A DNA stretch of 40,445 nucleotides from Nocardiopsis halophila DSM 44494. Its GTDB lineage: Bacteria; Actinomycetota; Actinomycetes; Streptosporangiales; Streptosporangiaceae. Every line of letters starts with the position of its first letter. Position 1 is the first letter of the stretch. The notes beneath the pieces were generated by a model that searched no databases, had not been told where the DNA came from, and saw nothing but the letters and a program-made list of their open reading frames with translations. The stretch covers positions 30,926-71,370 of the forward strand of contig NZ_ANAD01000003.1 in the NCBI RefSeq assembly GCF_000341245.1, given 5' to 3'. A program made the position numbers and the translations under genes. Shown in pieces: positions 32,628 through 40,445 of this stretch.

Positions 32628-34121
32628 ATGCAGGAGCGGCCCACTCGGGAGCGGTCGCCCGATGACCGGTTGAGCGCGCTGGTCCCCCGGCTGCGGAGGA
32701 TCTGCGGCGACGACGGCGTCCTGACCGACCCCTCCCGCCGCCGCACCTACGAGAGCGACGGCCTCACCTACCACGCCGAGGTCCCCGGCGTGGTCGCCCT
32801 GCCCACGACGGCCGAGCAGGTGGCCGAGGTGGTCGGGCTCTGCGCGGCCGAGGGCGTGCCGTTCGTTCCGCGCGGCGCCGGGACCGGCCTGTCGGCGGGA
32901 GCGCTCCCGCGTGCCGACGGGGTGCTCGTCACCACCTCCCGCATGCGCCGCATCGTCGAGGTCGACCCCGACAACGAGTGCGCGGTGGTCCAGCCCGGCG
33001 TGGCCAACCTCGATATCACCCGCGCCGCCGCCCCCTACGGCTACTACTACGCCCCCGACCCTTCCAGCCAGCAGGTCTGCTCGGTCGGCGGCAACATCGC
33101 CGAGAACTCCGGCGGCGCCCACTGCCTGAAGTACGGCTTCACCGTCAACCACGTGCTCGGCCTGCAGATCGCCACCCCGCAGGGGGAGCTGGTACGGCTG
33201 GGCGGCAAGGCGCCCGAGGCCCCCGGCTACGACCTGATCGGCGCGTTCATCGGCTCCGAGGGCACCCTGGGCATCGCCACCGAGGCCACCGTGCGCCTGG
33301 TGCGCTCCCCGCAGAAGGTCACCACCCTGCTGGCCGCGTTCGCCGGCATGGACGCGGGCGGGCAGGCGGTCTCCTCGGTCATCGCCGAAGGGGTGCTGCC
33401 CGCCGCGGTCGAGATGATGGACGCGCTGTCCATCGAGGCCGCCGAGGCGGCCGTGGCCTGCGACTATCCCGAGGGTGCGGGCGCGGTGCTGATTGTGGAG
33501 CTGGACGGGCCCGCCGCCGACGTGGACGCCGACGCCGCGGCGGTGCGGCGGCTGTGCGAACGCGCCGGCGCCTTCGAGATCCGCGAGGCCAGCGGCGCCG
33601 CCGAGCGGGCGCGCATCTGGAAGGGCCGCAAGTCGGCGTTCGCCGCGGTGGGCAGGATCAGCCCCGCCTACATCGTCCAGGACGGGGTGGTGCCGCGCAC
33701 GGCGCTGGGCGAGGTGCTCGGCGACATCGCCCGGCTGTCGGCCGAGAGCGGCATCCGGGTGGCCAACGTCTTCCACGCCGGGGACGGCAACCTGCACCCG
33801 CTGGTGCTCTTCGACGACGCCGAGCCGGGCGCGGGCGAGCGCGCCGCCGAGGTCTCCGGCGCCATCCTCGACCTGTGCATCCGGCACGGCGGGTCGATCA
33901 CCGGCGAGCACGGGGTGGGCGTGGACAAGGCCTGTTCGATGCCGCGCATGTTCGCCCCGCAGGACCTGGAGGCGATGGACCGCTTCCGGCGGGCGTTCGA
34001 CCCGGCGGGGGTGGCCAACCCGGAGAAGCTGCTTCCCACGCCCCGGCTGTGCGGCGAGGTCCCGGGGGTGCGCCGGGACGTGCACCCGCTGGTGGCGCAG
34101 GGCCGGGCGGAGCAGTTCTGA
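32628..34121 (+). CDS. glcD: Glycolate oxidase subunit GlcD-like, FAD-linked
   Basis: The 497-residue protein has an FAD_binding_4 domain (VPFVPRGAGTGLSAGA, SSQQVCSVGGNIAENSGGAH, GSEGTLGIATE) and an FAD-oxidase C-terminal domain (NVFHAGDGNLHP and GSITGEHGVGVDK). GlcD is the catalytic flavoprotein oxidising glycolate to glyoxylate; related D-lactate dehydrogenases share the fold. The following GlcE- and GlcF-type genes and adjacent malate synthase favour glycolate. The ATG at 32628 has GGAGGGCGGAG upstream; a GTG at 32595 is a weaker alternative. Transcription may start between the aceB hairpin and this gene. Confidence 0.92.
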   Translation: MQERPTRERSPDDRLSALVPRLRRICGDDGVLTDPSRRRTYESDGLTYHAEVPGVVALPTTAEQVAEVVGLCAAEGVPFVPRGAGTGLSAGALPRADGVLVTTSRMRRIVEVDPDNECAVVQPGVANLDITRAAAPYGYYYAPDPSSQQVCSVGGNIAENSGGAHCLKYGFTVNHVLGLQIATPQGELVRLGGKAPEAPGYDLIGAFIGSEGTLGIATEATVRLVRSPQKVTTLLAAFAGMDAGGQAVSSVIAEGVLPAAVEMMDALSIEAAEAAVACDYPEGAGAVLIVELDGPAADVDADAAAVRRLCERAGAFEIREASGAAERARIWKGRKSAFAAVGRISPAYIVQDGVVPRTALGEVLGDIARLSAESGIRVANVFHAGDGNLHPLVLFDDAEPGAGERAAEVSGAILDLCIRHGGSITGEHGVGVDKACSMPRMFAPQDLEAMDRFRRAFDPAGVANPEKLLPTPRLCGEVPGVRRDVHPLVAQGRAEQF

Positions 34122-34314
34122 ACCGTTGCGGGGAGATGGTGCTGGGAGATGGTGCGTCCTGCTCGGCGGCGTTCGGCGGCCTGTCGGCCCGGGCTCCGGG
34201 TCCCAGCGCCGCCGCCCCCGGGGGCACGGCAGGGAGCGCGGTGGGTGAGGCGGCTGCGGCGGACGCGGGCCCGGTGGCGGGCCGGGAGCCAGGATCGTTC
34301 CAGAAAGGCGCTCG

Positions 34315-35589
34315 ATGACCGGCAAGGACGAGCAGGCACAGGACGCGGGCGGGGCGCCCGAGGCGATCGGGGCGGCCGGGGCCGAAGTGCGCCCCGGCAC
34401 CGACCGTGACGCCGTCGGCGGCGCCGTCCCCCGGTGGGTGGTGCGTCCCTCGGACGCCGACGGATGCGCCGCGGTGCTGGGCGCGGCCGCGCGGGCCGGG
34501 CTGGCGGTGGTGCCGCGGGGGGCGGGGACCAAGATCGGCTGGGGCGCCCCGCCGCGCCGGTGCGACGCGGTCCTGGACCTGTCGGCGCTGACCGGCGTGG
34601 ACCACGCCGCCGGGGACCTGGTGGTGGAGGCCGGTGCCGGCACGCCTCTGGAGGAGCTGGCCGCCGTTCTGGCGAAGACGGGTCAGCGGCTGCCGGTGGA
34701 CCGGGTGGTGCCGGGCTCGACCGTCGGCGGCGTGGTGGCCACCGGCCTGTCGGGGCCCGGCCGGATGCTGTACGGGCCGGTGCGCGACCTGATCATCGGT
34801 ATGACGGTGGCGGGCCCCGACGGAGCGGCCTCACGCTCCGGCGGGCGCGTGGTGAAGAACGTGGCCGGCTACGACCTGGGCAAGTTGCACACCGGAGCGT
34901 TCGGGACGCTGGGGGTGATCACGTCGGTGACCTTCCGGCTGCGGCCTATCCCTCCGGCGCGGATCGTGGTGTCCGCTGAGGCCCCGGACCCCCCGCGCGC
35001 TCGGGAGCTGGTGTCCTCCGTGCTGAAGTCGCACACCGCACCGACCGCGATCGAGGTGGACCGTCCGGGCGGGGGACGGATCTCGGTCCAGGTCCTCCTC
35101 GAAGGACCGGAGGACGGCATCCGTGCGCGCGCGCAGGAGGTGTCGGACCTCTTCTCCGACGCTGTCGCCTCCCCTGACCTTCCCGTCGGCTGGGGCACGC
35201 TTCCCGGAGGGCCCGGTGACACCCTGCTCAAGCTGACGACTCCCCCGGCCCGAGCGGCCGAGGTGATGGAGGCCCTGGCCGACGCCGCTCCGGACGGCGG
35301 TCCGCTCCCGGTACGCGGGTCGGCGGGGTCCGGCGTCCTGTACAGCGCGCTTCCATCGGCCGCCGCCCCCGACGGTGCGGTCCGCGCGGTCTCCGCGCTC
35401 CGTGCCCGCCTCGGAAACGCGACCGGCGGCCACGGGTCGCTGACCGTCCTCGACGCGGCTCCCCCGGTACACGCGGCCGGCCTCGACCCGTGGGGCGAGG
35501 TCCCCGGGCTGCCCCTGATGCGGTCGGTCAAACAGAACCTCGACCCGGACGGTGTCCTCTCCCCCGGCCGGTTCGCCGGAGGGATCTGA
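34315..35589 (+). CDS. glcE: Glycolate oxidase subunit GlcE-like, FAD-binding
   Basis: The 424-residue protein carries a second FAD_binding_4 domain: VVPRGAGTKIGWGAPP, STVGGVVATGLSGPGR, GRVVKNVAGYDLGKLHTGAFGTLGVI (conserved GlcE KNVAGYD motif) and a C-terminal half without the GDGNLHP motif. GlcE is an essential accessory flavin subunit of the membrane-associated GlcDEF complex. AAAGG is six to eight bases before the ATG. A 193-base gap containing a 13-bp tandem repeat (34131-34156) separates it from glcD. It is longer than E. coli GlcE (350 residues) mainly because of an Asp/Gly/Ala-rich N-terminal extension and C-terminal insertions. Confidence 0.9.
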   Translation: MTGKDEQAQDAGGAPEAIGAAGAEVRPGTDRDAVGGAVPRWVVRPSDADGCAAVLGAAARAGLAVVPRGAGTKIGWGAPPRRCDAVLDLSALTGVDHAAGDLVVEAGAGTPLEELAAVLAKTGQRLPVDRVVPGSTVGGVVATGLSGPGRMLYGPVRDLIIGMTVAGPDGAASRSGGRVVKNVAGYDLGKLHTGAFGTLGVITSVTFRLRPIPPARIVVSAEAPDPPRARELVSSVLKSHTAPTAIEVDRPGGGRISVQVLLEGPEDGIRARAQEVSDLFSDAVASPDLPVGWGTLPGGPGDTLLKLTTPPARAAEVMEALADAAPDGGPLPVRGSAGSGVLYSALPSAAAPDGAVRAVSALRARLGNATGGHGSLTVLDAAPPVHAAGLDPWGEVPGLPLMRSVKQNLDPDGVLSPGRFAGGI

Positions 35590-35650
35590 GGCCCGCGCCG
35601 CCCGCCCCTTCCCTCGCTTTCCGCGCTTCGACCCGCAGGGAGGACACTCC

Positions 35651-36973
35651 ATGACCGAGAGCACAGAGAACAAGGAGAACGGGGAGCGCCCGTTCCCCGA
35701 CCTTCTCTCCGACTGTGTGCACTGCGGATTCTGTCTTCCGACGTGCCCCACCTATGTGCTGTGGGGCGAGGAGATGGACTCCCCTCGCGGGCGCATCCAC
35801 CTGATGGGGCAGGCGGAGGAGGAGGGCGCGTTCAGCGACGCCTCGGTAGGGCACTTCGACAACTGCCTGGGCTGCCTGGCCTGCGTGACGGCGTGCCCCT
35901 CAGGGGTGGCCTATGACGCGCTGATCGAGACGACGCGGGCGCGCGTCGAAGACGAACACGAACGCCCCCGGGGCGAGCGCCTCCTCCGGTCGGCGATCTT
36001 CTCCTTGTTCCCCCACCGACGCCGCCTCGAGCTGATGCGGGGCCCGCTCCGCGCCTACCAGGCCAGCGGCCTGGCGGAGCCCCTGCGCAAGTCCGGCCTC
36101 CTGCAGCGGCTGTCCCCGTCCCTGGCGGCGATGGAGCGCATGGCTCCGCCCATCCGGTCCCGGGTTCCTTCGCTTCCTGAGCGCGTGCCGGCCGCCGGTC
36201 GGCGCCGGGCGGTCGTCGGCATGCTCACCGGGTGCGTACAGGGAGCGTTCTTCCCACAGGTGAACACCGCCACGGCACGCGTGCTGGCCGCTGAGGGGTG
36301 CGAGGTCGTCGTCCCTCAGGGGCAGGGGTGCTGCGGCGCCCTCTCCTCCCACTCCGGGCGGGCCGAGGAGGCCGCGCGCTTCGCCGAGGCGACCGTCCGC
36401 ACCTTCGAGCAGGCCGGGGTGGACACCGTCGTCGTCAACTCCGCCGGGTGCGGGGGAACGATGAAGCACTACGGCAGGGTGCTGCGCGAGGCGGGGCACC
36501 CCCGGGAGCTGGTCCGCCGCGCCGAGGCGCTGTCCGCCAAGGTGGTGGACTTCTCCGAATACCTCGCGCGGCTGGGCCCACGCGCCGAACGCCACCCGCT
36601 TCCCATCACGGCGGCGTACCACGACGCCTGCCACCTCTCCCACGGCCAAGGGGTGACCGCCCAGCCCAGGGACCTGCTGCGCGCGATCCCCGAGCTGGAG
36701 GTGGCCGACCTGCCCAACCCGGAGATCTGCTGCGGTTCGGCCGGGGTGTACAACCTGCTCAACCCGGAACCCGCCGCGGACCTGGGCACACGCAAGGCCG
36801 ACGACGTGTCCTCCACTCAGGCCTCCCTCCTGGTCGCCGGGAACCCGGGGTGCTCACTGCAGATCGCCGCCACGATGCGCGAGCGGGGCGAGGAGATCGC
36901 CGTCGCCCACACGGCCCAGGTCCTGGACGCATCGATCCGGGGGCTGCCGCCGACGGCGCTCGTTCCGTCGTAG
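35651..36973 (+). CDS. glcF: Glycolate oxidase iron-sulfur subunit GlcF
   Basis: The 440-residue protein has two 4Fe-4S motifs, CVHCGFCLPTCP (C22, C25, C28, C32) and CLGCLACVTACP (C72, C75, C78, C82). Two CCG domains follow, with GCVQGAFFP...GQGCCGALSSH and DACHLSHGQG...EICCGSAG. GlcF accepts electrons from GlcD/GlcE and passes them to the respiratory chain. GGGAGGA is six bases before the ATG. It starts 61 bases after glcE and completes the glcDEF set. Codon use matches its neighbours. Confidence 0.93.
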   Translation: MTESTENKENGERPFPDLLSDCVHCGFCLPTCPTYVLWGEEMDSPRGRIHLMGQAEEEGAFSDASVGHFDNCLGCLACVTACPSGVAYDALIETTRARVEDEHERPRGERLLRSAIFSLFPHRRRLELMRGPLRAYQASGLAEPLRKSGLLQRLSPSLAAMERMAPPIRSRVPSLPERVPAAGRRRAVVGMLTGCVQGAFFPQVNTATARVLAAEGCEVVVPQGQGCCGALSSHSGRAEEAARFAEATVRTFEQAGVDTVVVNSAGCGGTMKHYGRVLREAGHPRELVRRAEALSAKVVDFSEYLARLGPRAERHPLPITAAYHDACHLSHGQGVTAQPRDLLRAIPELEVADLPNPEICCGSAGVYNLLNPEPAADLGTRKADDVSSTQASLLVAGNPGCSLQIAATMRERGEEIAVAHTAQVLDASIRGLPPTALVPS

Positions 36974-36977
36974 GGCC

Positions 36978-36995
36978 GCGGGGCCGGAGGCCCGC
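36978..36995 (+). terminator. Short hairpin after glcF
   Basis: GCGGGGCC (36978-36985) pairs with GGCCCGC (36989-36995) with one bulged G and loop GGA, directly after the glcF stop. It is modest in length but well placed. Confidence 0.4.
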
Positions 36996-37062
36996 CCGCC
37001 GTCCCGTCCCCGTGGCCAGGCTTGGGTAGCGCACCGTGAGGAGAGTCCGACCGCGGGACGTG

Positions 37063-37091
37063 TTGCCCCCTCGCACGGTCCGCCCTAGCGT
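37063..37091 (+). promoter_or_regulatory. Promoter of the first CBS gene
   Basis: TTGCCC (37063-37068) and TAGCGT (37086-37091) are spaced by 17 bases, a good actinobacterial housekeeping promoter. GGGAGGT and the start codon follow at 37129-37143. Confidence 0.6.
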
Positions 37092-37140
37092 GAGCCACGA
37101 GCCTCGCCGTCCGGTAACAGGACACACGGGAGGTACGGGC

Positions 37141-37566
37141 ATGACCACCGCAGCCGACATCATGCACACCGGAGCGACCTGGATCCAGGCGACCGACACC
37201 CTGCAGGAGGCCGCACGGCTCATGCGGGACCAGGCCGTCGGCTCACTCCCCGTGAGCGACCCGACCGACCCCGACGAGCGCATGTGCGGGATCATCACCG
37301 ACCGCGACATCGTGGTCGTGTGCATCGCCGCCGGCCACGACCCGACCCGGACCACCGCGGGCGACCTGTGCAAGGGCACGCCGCGCTGGATCTCCGAGGG
37401 GGCCGACGTCGACGAGGTGCTGCACGAGATGGAGACCAACAAGATCCGCCGCCTGCCCGTCGTCGGCGCCGACAAGCGCCTGGTCGGCATGATCAGCGAA
37501 GTCGACCTCGCCCACCACCTGTCCGAGAAGCGGCTCGCCCGTTTCGTCCAGCGTCTGTACGCCTGA
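37141..37566 (+). CDS. Tandem CBS-domain protein, Hrp1-like (copy 1)
   Basis: The 141-residue protein consists of two CBS motifs: MTTAADIMHTGATWI...ITDRDIVV (about 1-62) and AGDLCKGTPRWISEGADV...GMISEVDLAHHL (about 75-130). It aligns closely by eye with Mycobacterium tuberculosis hypoxic response protein 1 (Rv2626c), which begins MTTARDIMNAG and has LTDRDIVIKGLAAG. CBS pairs usually bind adenine nucleotides; Hrp1 function is unresolved. GGGAGGT is six bases before the ATG. A second copy lies at 38680. A classical DosR box was not recognised upstream. Confidence 0.9.
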   Translation: MTTAADIMHTGATWIQATDTLQEAARLMRDQAVGSLPVSDPTDPDERMCGIITDRDIVVVCIAAGHDPTRTTAGDLCKGTPRWISEGADVDEVLHEMETNKIRRLPVVGADKRLVGMISEVDLAHHLSEKRLARFVQRLYA

Positions 37567-37570
37567 GGGG

Positions 37571-37606
37571 TCCGCCGGGCGCCGGAGCCGGGCGGCGCCC
37601 GGCGGG
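37571..37606. terminator. Bidirectional hairpin between CBS copy 1 and the YwqG-like gene
   Basis: CCGCCGGGCGCC (37572-37583) is exactly complementary to GGCGCCCGGCGG (37594-37605), with a flanking T-G pair and a 10-base loop. It lies between convergent stop codons at 37566 and 37612. Confidence 0.75.
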
Positions 37607-37611
37607 GCCGG

Positions 37612-38412
37612 TCAGCAGGACTGGACGATGAGGACGCCGTTGGTCCGCTCGGGGTTCAGCAGGGCATAGGCGAGTCCGCTGTCGCCGCAGTTGATGGAGT
37701 ACTTGTCGGTCGCGGAGTCGATGGTGGCCAGGTGGTGCCAGTCGCCACCGGGCGCCTCGTCCATCTGGAGCCAGAAGGCCGGTCCTCCGACCTGGACATC
37801 GGGGCGGCCGTCGCCGCCGTCCGCGTCCTTCTCGTACTCCACGTCCCCCGACCACCAGGCGGCCACGTCCTCGTCGTCCTCGTCGGCATCCGACACGGCG
37901 TCCAGCTCGTAGGGCGTGAGCTCCACCCGGAACTCCACGGGCTTGCGGCCCTCGCCGGAGACGGTGGTGTACAGCGTCGGCCCCTCCGCGACCGGCGCGG
38001 TGGGCACGCGGGGCGTACCGCCCGGCTGCACGATCACCGTGTTGGGGGCGTGGGAGTCCGTCACGTAGTAGGACGAGGGCGCGTCGGTGTTCCAGTCGAA
38101 GGCACTGAGGTCGCCCGGGTCCGGGTCGTGGGCCTCCAGCCGGTCGTTGTCCATGAAGATGTAGGCCATCCTCGGCTCGGGGCCGGGCATCCGCACCTGC
38201 GCGATGAAACGCAGCGGAAAGCCCCCCGACACGGGCCACTCCGGAGCGTCGATCCCGTCGGGCTGCCCGCCGAGCCTCGTCACCGGACCGTCCTCGGAGG
38301 CTGCTCCGGCCTCCCCGCCCTCTGTGCCCCCTGTGCCTTCCGTGCCCTCTGCGGGCACCAGCCGGCCCAAGTGCAGGGTCCGCAGGTCGTCGACGGTCAT
38401 GGTGGTCCCCAT
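37612..38412 (-). CDS. DUF1963/YwqG-like protein
   Basis: The 266-residue acidic protein has segments reminiscent of YwqG (DUF1963): WPVSGGFPLRFIAQVRMPG near 60-77, AYIFMDND, and a late FWLQMDEAPGGDWHH with CGDSGLAYALLNPE, matching the LLQLDSD...WGDAGxLYFFI pattern of that family. There is no signal peptide and no membrane segment. The function of DUF1963 is unknown. A Glu/Gly/Thr-rich insertion (TEGTGGTEGGEAGAASEDG) follows the first 22 residues. It is flanked by two CBS paralogues on the opposite strand. ATG starts at 38412 and 38400 are both possible. The family call is tentative. Confidence 0.6.
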   Translation of the reverse strand: MGTTMTVDDLRTLHLGRLVPAEGTEGTGGTEGGEAGAASEDGPVTRLGGQPDGIDAPEWPVSGGFPLRFIAQVRMPGPEPRMAYIFMDNDRLEAHDPDPGDLSAFDWNTDAPSSYYVTDSHAPNTVIVQPGGTPRVPTAPVAEGPTLYTTVSGEGRKPVEFRVELTPYELDAVSDADEDDEDVAAWWSGDVEYEKDADGGDGRPDVQVGGPAFWLQMDEAPGGDWHHLATIDSATDKYSINCGDSGLAYALLNPERTNGVLIVQSC

Positions 38413-38679
38413 CCTGGTCGTGCGGCGGCCGTCCTGTGCCGCCCCGGCACAGACGAGACGCCCCCCGAACGGCCCCGGTTCCCGGGCGTTCCGGCGCTCG
38501 GTGGTCCCTCCCCCGCCGCATGCCGCCCGTCACCGTTCGCCACGGGGCCCGCCCCGCGTTCTTTGCGGAGTCCGCCCCTCGGGGATGTCGCGGGTTTTGC
38601 CCGGTCGCTCCTACCGTGGGCGGGGAAGCGCCTGTGAGCCCCCGTGGACGGGGGAACCCGCATTCGAGGAGGTCGGACG

Positions 38680-39105
38680 ATGACCACCGCGACCGACATC
38701 ATGCACACCGGGGCCCACTGGATCCCCGCCGCCGAGACCCTCGACCGGGCCGCTCAGCTCATGCGGGAGCACGGGGTGGGGGCCCTTCCCGTGAGCGACC
38801 CGCTGGACCCCGACGACCGTATGGTCGGGATCATCACCGACCGCGACATCGTCATCAAGTGCATCTCCCACGGGCGGGACCCGTCGCGGATGACCGCGGG
38901 CGACCTGTGCGAGGGGACGCCGCGCTGGATATCCGGCGATGCCGGCGTCGGCGACGTCCTGCGGGAGATGGAGACGCACCAGATCCGCCGCCTCCCGGTC
39001 ATCGACGAGCACCGGCGGATGGTCGGCATGATCACCGAGGCCGACCTCGCCCAGCACCTCTCCGAGGACCGGCTCGCCCACTTCGTGGAGCGGGTGTACT
39101 CCTGA
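38680..39105 (+). CDS. Tandem CBS-domain protein, Hrp1-like (copy 2)
   Basis: The 141-residue protein is the same length as the copy at 37141 and begins MTTATDIMHTGAHWIPAAET. Both CBS motifs are intact: RMVGIITDRDIVIKCISHG and RMVGMITEADLAQHLSEDRL. It is closer by eye to mycobacterial Hrp1 in the ITDRDIVIK stretch than copy 1, which has IVVVC. GAGGAGGT lies six bases before the ATG. The upstream region does not resemble the promoter of copy 1 except for a TTGCCC, so the two copies may be regulated differently. Confidence 0.9.
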   Translation: MTTATDIMHTGAHWIPAAETLDRAAQLMREHGVGALPVSDPLDPDDRMVGIITDRDIVIKCISHGRDPSRMTAGDLCEGTPRWISGDAGVGDVLREMETHQIRRLPVIDEHRRMVGMITEADLAQHLSEDRLAHFVERVYS

Positions 39106-39118
39106 CCGACCGCCGCCG

Positions 39119-39146
39119 CCCCTCGGGCACGCCCGTGCCCGAGGGG
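39119..39146. terminator. Bidirectional hairpin between CBS copy 2 and the DUF1330 gene
   Basis: CCCCTCGGGCACG (39119-39131) and CGTGCCCGAGGGG (39134-39146) are perfect 13-bp arms around CC. It lies between convergent stops at 39105 and 39167. Confidence 0.8.
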
Positions 39147-39166
39147 ACGGCTGAGGCGGACCGCGC

Positions 39167-39550
39167 TCAGCCGCCGTCGCCGCCGCGGGAGTTCCAGGGC
39201 ACGGTGGGCTGAAGGACGGCCTCGGCCAGGGCCTTGGAGCGCAGGCCGGTGATCTCCTGGTACTCGGGGTCGGCGACCATCCGGCTGAAGGCCTCACGGC
39301 TGGGGTAGCGCACCAGCAGCACGGCGTCCCAGTCCTGGCCCTCCTCCGCCACCAGCGGCGTCGCGCCGTCACCGGCATAGATCAGCTCGGCGCCGTACTC
39401 GGCCAGGAAGCGCCCCGCCCGCCGCGAGTACTCCTCGTAGGAGGCCCTCCCGCCGGGGGCGAAGCGCAGCAGGTTGAGCATCACCACCGGACCGCCGGGG
39501 TCCTCCTCCACCAGACGTGCGAGGTCGGAACCGGAGGGGTCGACCGCCAT
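39167..39550 (-). CDS. DUF1330 family protein
   Basis: The 127-residue protein is a ferredoxin-like alpha/beta-barrel domain of the DUF1330/EthD-like group: GPVVMLNLLRFAPGGRASYEEYSRRAG, LIYAGDG, DAVLLVRYPSREAFSRMVADPEYQEI and HR/RSKALAEAVLQPT, the standard DUF1330 order. The biochemical role is unknown. GGAGG is five bases before the ATG at 39550. It is transcribed away from the membrane-protein gene at 39730, 179 bases upstream on the same strand. Confidence 0.88.
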   Translation of the reverse strand: MAVDPSGSDLARLVEEDPGGPVVMLNLLRFAPGGRASYEEYSRRAGRFLAEYGAELIYAGDGATPLVAEEGQDWDAVLLVRYPSREAFSRMVADPEYQEITGLRSKALAEAVLQPTVPWNSRGGDGG

Positions 39551-39729
39551 CGGGGCCTCCTTGTCACAAGGGCGAAGCGCCGCGGACCAGACCGCCCGGT
39601 CCCTCCGAACGGCCGAAGCGACGTCCCCGCCATCGTGACATACCACCCGGTCGGTATCGAGCCCCCGGGGCCGACGTCCACCCCGGATTCGACCGCGATC
39701 ACGGCGCCGAACCGTCGAGCGCCGGGGGC

Positions 39730-40335
39730 CTAGAAGGCGGGGGCGGGCAGGCGGTCCTCGGTCCACAGGTGTGCTCCTCCGAGCAGGCCGGTGAAGGCGA
39801 GGGAGGCGAGCGCCAGGATGATCGGGCCCAACAGCACGCCCGAGACGAATCCGGCCGCGCCGCCGATCCACGCGCGGGCGAACCGCCTCTTGACATTCAC
39901 GGCGATCACCGCCGCAGAGAAGGCCGCGACCACGAGGCCGGGCGCGACGCCGACCATCCCTCCCCAGGTCACGAAGTAGATACAGGCCGCGGGGACGAGA
40001 ACCAGGGTGCCGACGGTGAGCCCCAGCAGGAGCTCGCAGTTGCGGCGCCACGAACCGCAGAGCGCGCGGAGCCACCCTGCGGCCAGCAGAATCGGAGCCG
40101 CCCCAAGGACGGCGACCATGAGATCTCCCCAGAGCATCGGCCGAGGAGGGAGGAAGAACTGGGCCGGGATCCCTACGGCGACCGCACCCCCGGCCGACCC
40201 GGTCAGAGTGAGCACGTTCGCGGTCGCCCCACGCGGGAAGCCGACCAGTGAGGCCGCGATGAGCCCAGCCGCGACCACCGCCCCGACGGCGCTCCCCCAT
40301 AACAGCGGCTCCGGAAGGGAGAGGGCGAGGTCCAT
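39730..40335 (-). CDS. Polytopic membrane protein of unknown function
   Basis: The 201-residue protein has about six hydrophobic segments, including LLWGSAVGAVVAAGLIAASLVG, LMVAVLGAAPILLAAGWL, LLLGLTVGTLVLVPAACIYFV and FVSGVLLGPIILALASLAF. Basic loops (GSWRRN, VKRRFAR) suggest cytoplasmic sides. No known transporter or enzyme motif is visible. GAGGAGG lies five bases before the ATG at 40335, which supports the start. No family is recognised. Confidence 0.75.
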   Translation of the reverse strand: MDLALSLPEPLLWGSAVGAVVAAGLIAASLVGFPRGATANVLTLTGSAGGAVAVGIPAQFFLPPRPMLWGDLMVAVLGAAPILLAAGWLRALCGSWRRNCELLLGLTVGTLVLVPAACIYFVTWGGMVGVAPGLVVAAFSAAVIAVNVKRRFARAWIGGAAGFVSGVLLGPIILALASLAFTGLLGGAHLWTEDRLPAPAF

Positions 40336-40445
40336 GCCGGCCTCCTCGTCTCCTCGTATCGACTCCTCCGGTGGCTGTCGCCCTTGGCCGCTTCGCCGCC
40401 CCGGAACCGCCCAGGATCTCAGAACCGTATGGCGACCGGCTCCCC

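Noticed and set aside
34131-34156. GGGAGATGGTGC tandem 13-bp repeat before glcE
   Set aside because: Only two copies, no dyad and no clear relation to a promoter or start; kept as a note in the glcE entry.

Overview
The window is very GC-rich (third codon positions almost all G/C) and carries an actinobacterial gene set: HemW, LepA, S20, ComEA/ComEC, HolA and HflX of actinomycete type, a DUF397/DUF5753 regulatory trio, and TAGCGT-like -10 boxes. A Nocardiopsis-like member of the Streptosporangiales fits best, but this rests on recalled sequence style, not on a database search.

Layout. 1-1890: the 3' end of a DUF4870 membrane protein with a Pro/Gly/Tyr/Gln repeat tail, convergent with hemW. 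2008-4100: a Tat-lipoprotein multicopper oxidase with a His-rich DUF6153 protein upstream of it, a likely copper-handling pair. 4276-5996: a signalling trio of a HATPase anti-sigma-like kinase, an XRE/DUF5753 regulator and a DUF397 protein. 6081-8311: an erythromycin-esterase-family gene divergent from a double-MerR regulator. 8444-9402: DUF6247 and LURP-one-like genes whose stop codons overlap. 9524-16531: a maltose/maltodextrin module (malG, malF, malE, a GH13 alpha-glucosidase and a LacI regulator) with matching operators in both promoter regions and no ATPase gene. 16669-20191: lepA, a putative TIM-barrel membrane-anchored protein and rpsT. 20467-27078: an APH-fold kinase, comEA, comEC and holA. 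27530-30595: a HutI-like amidohydrolase and hflX. 30918-36973: malate synthase followed by a GlcD/GlcE/GlcF glycolate oxidase, a route from glycolate through glyoxylate to malate. 37141-39105: two Hrp1-like CBS proteins flanking a YwqG/DUF1963-like gene. 39167-40335: a DUF1330 protein and a polytopic membrane protein.

The housekeeping backbone hemW-lepA-rpsT-comEA/EC-holA is a conserved actinobacterial neighbourhood. Here hemW and lepA are separated by about 14.8 kb of regulated accessory genes. This looks like an insertion hotspot of self-contained regulator-plus-effector cassettes.

No clearly undescribed multi-gene defence or mobile system was found. There is no tRNA, rRNA, CRISPR array, transposase or integrase. 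The most unusual signals are two tandem GTGGTG-N4-CACCAC palindromes between comEC and holA, two 15-bp IclR-like boxes at the aceB start, two exceptionally long perfect hairpins, a HutI-like enzyme with apparently altered catalytic residues, and the copper pair with metal-binding low-complexity segments.
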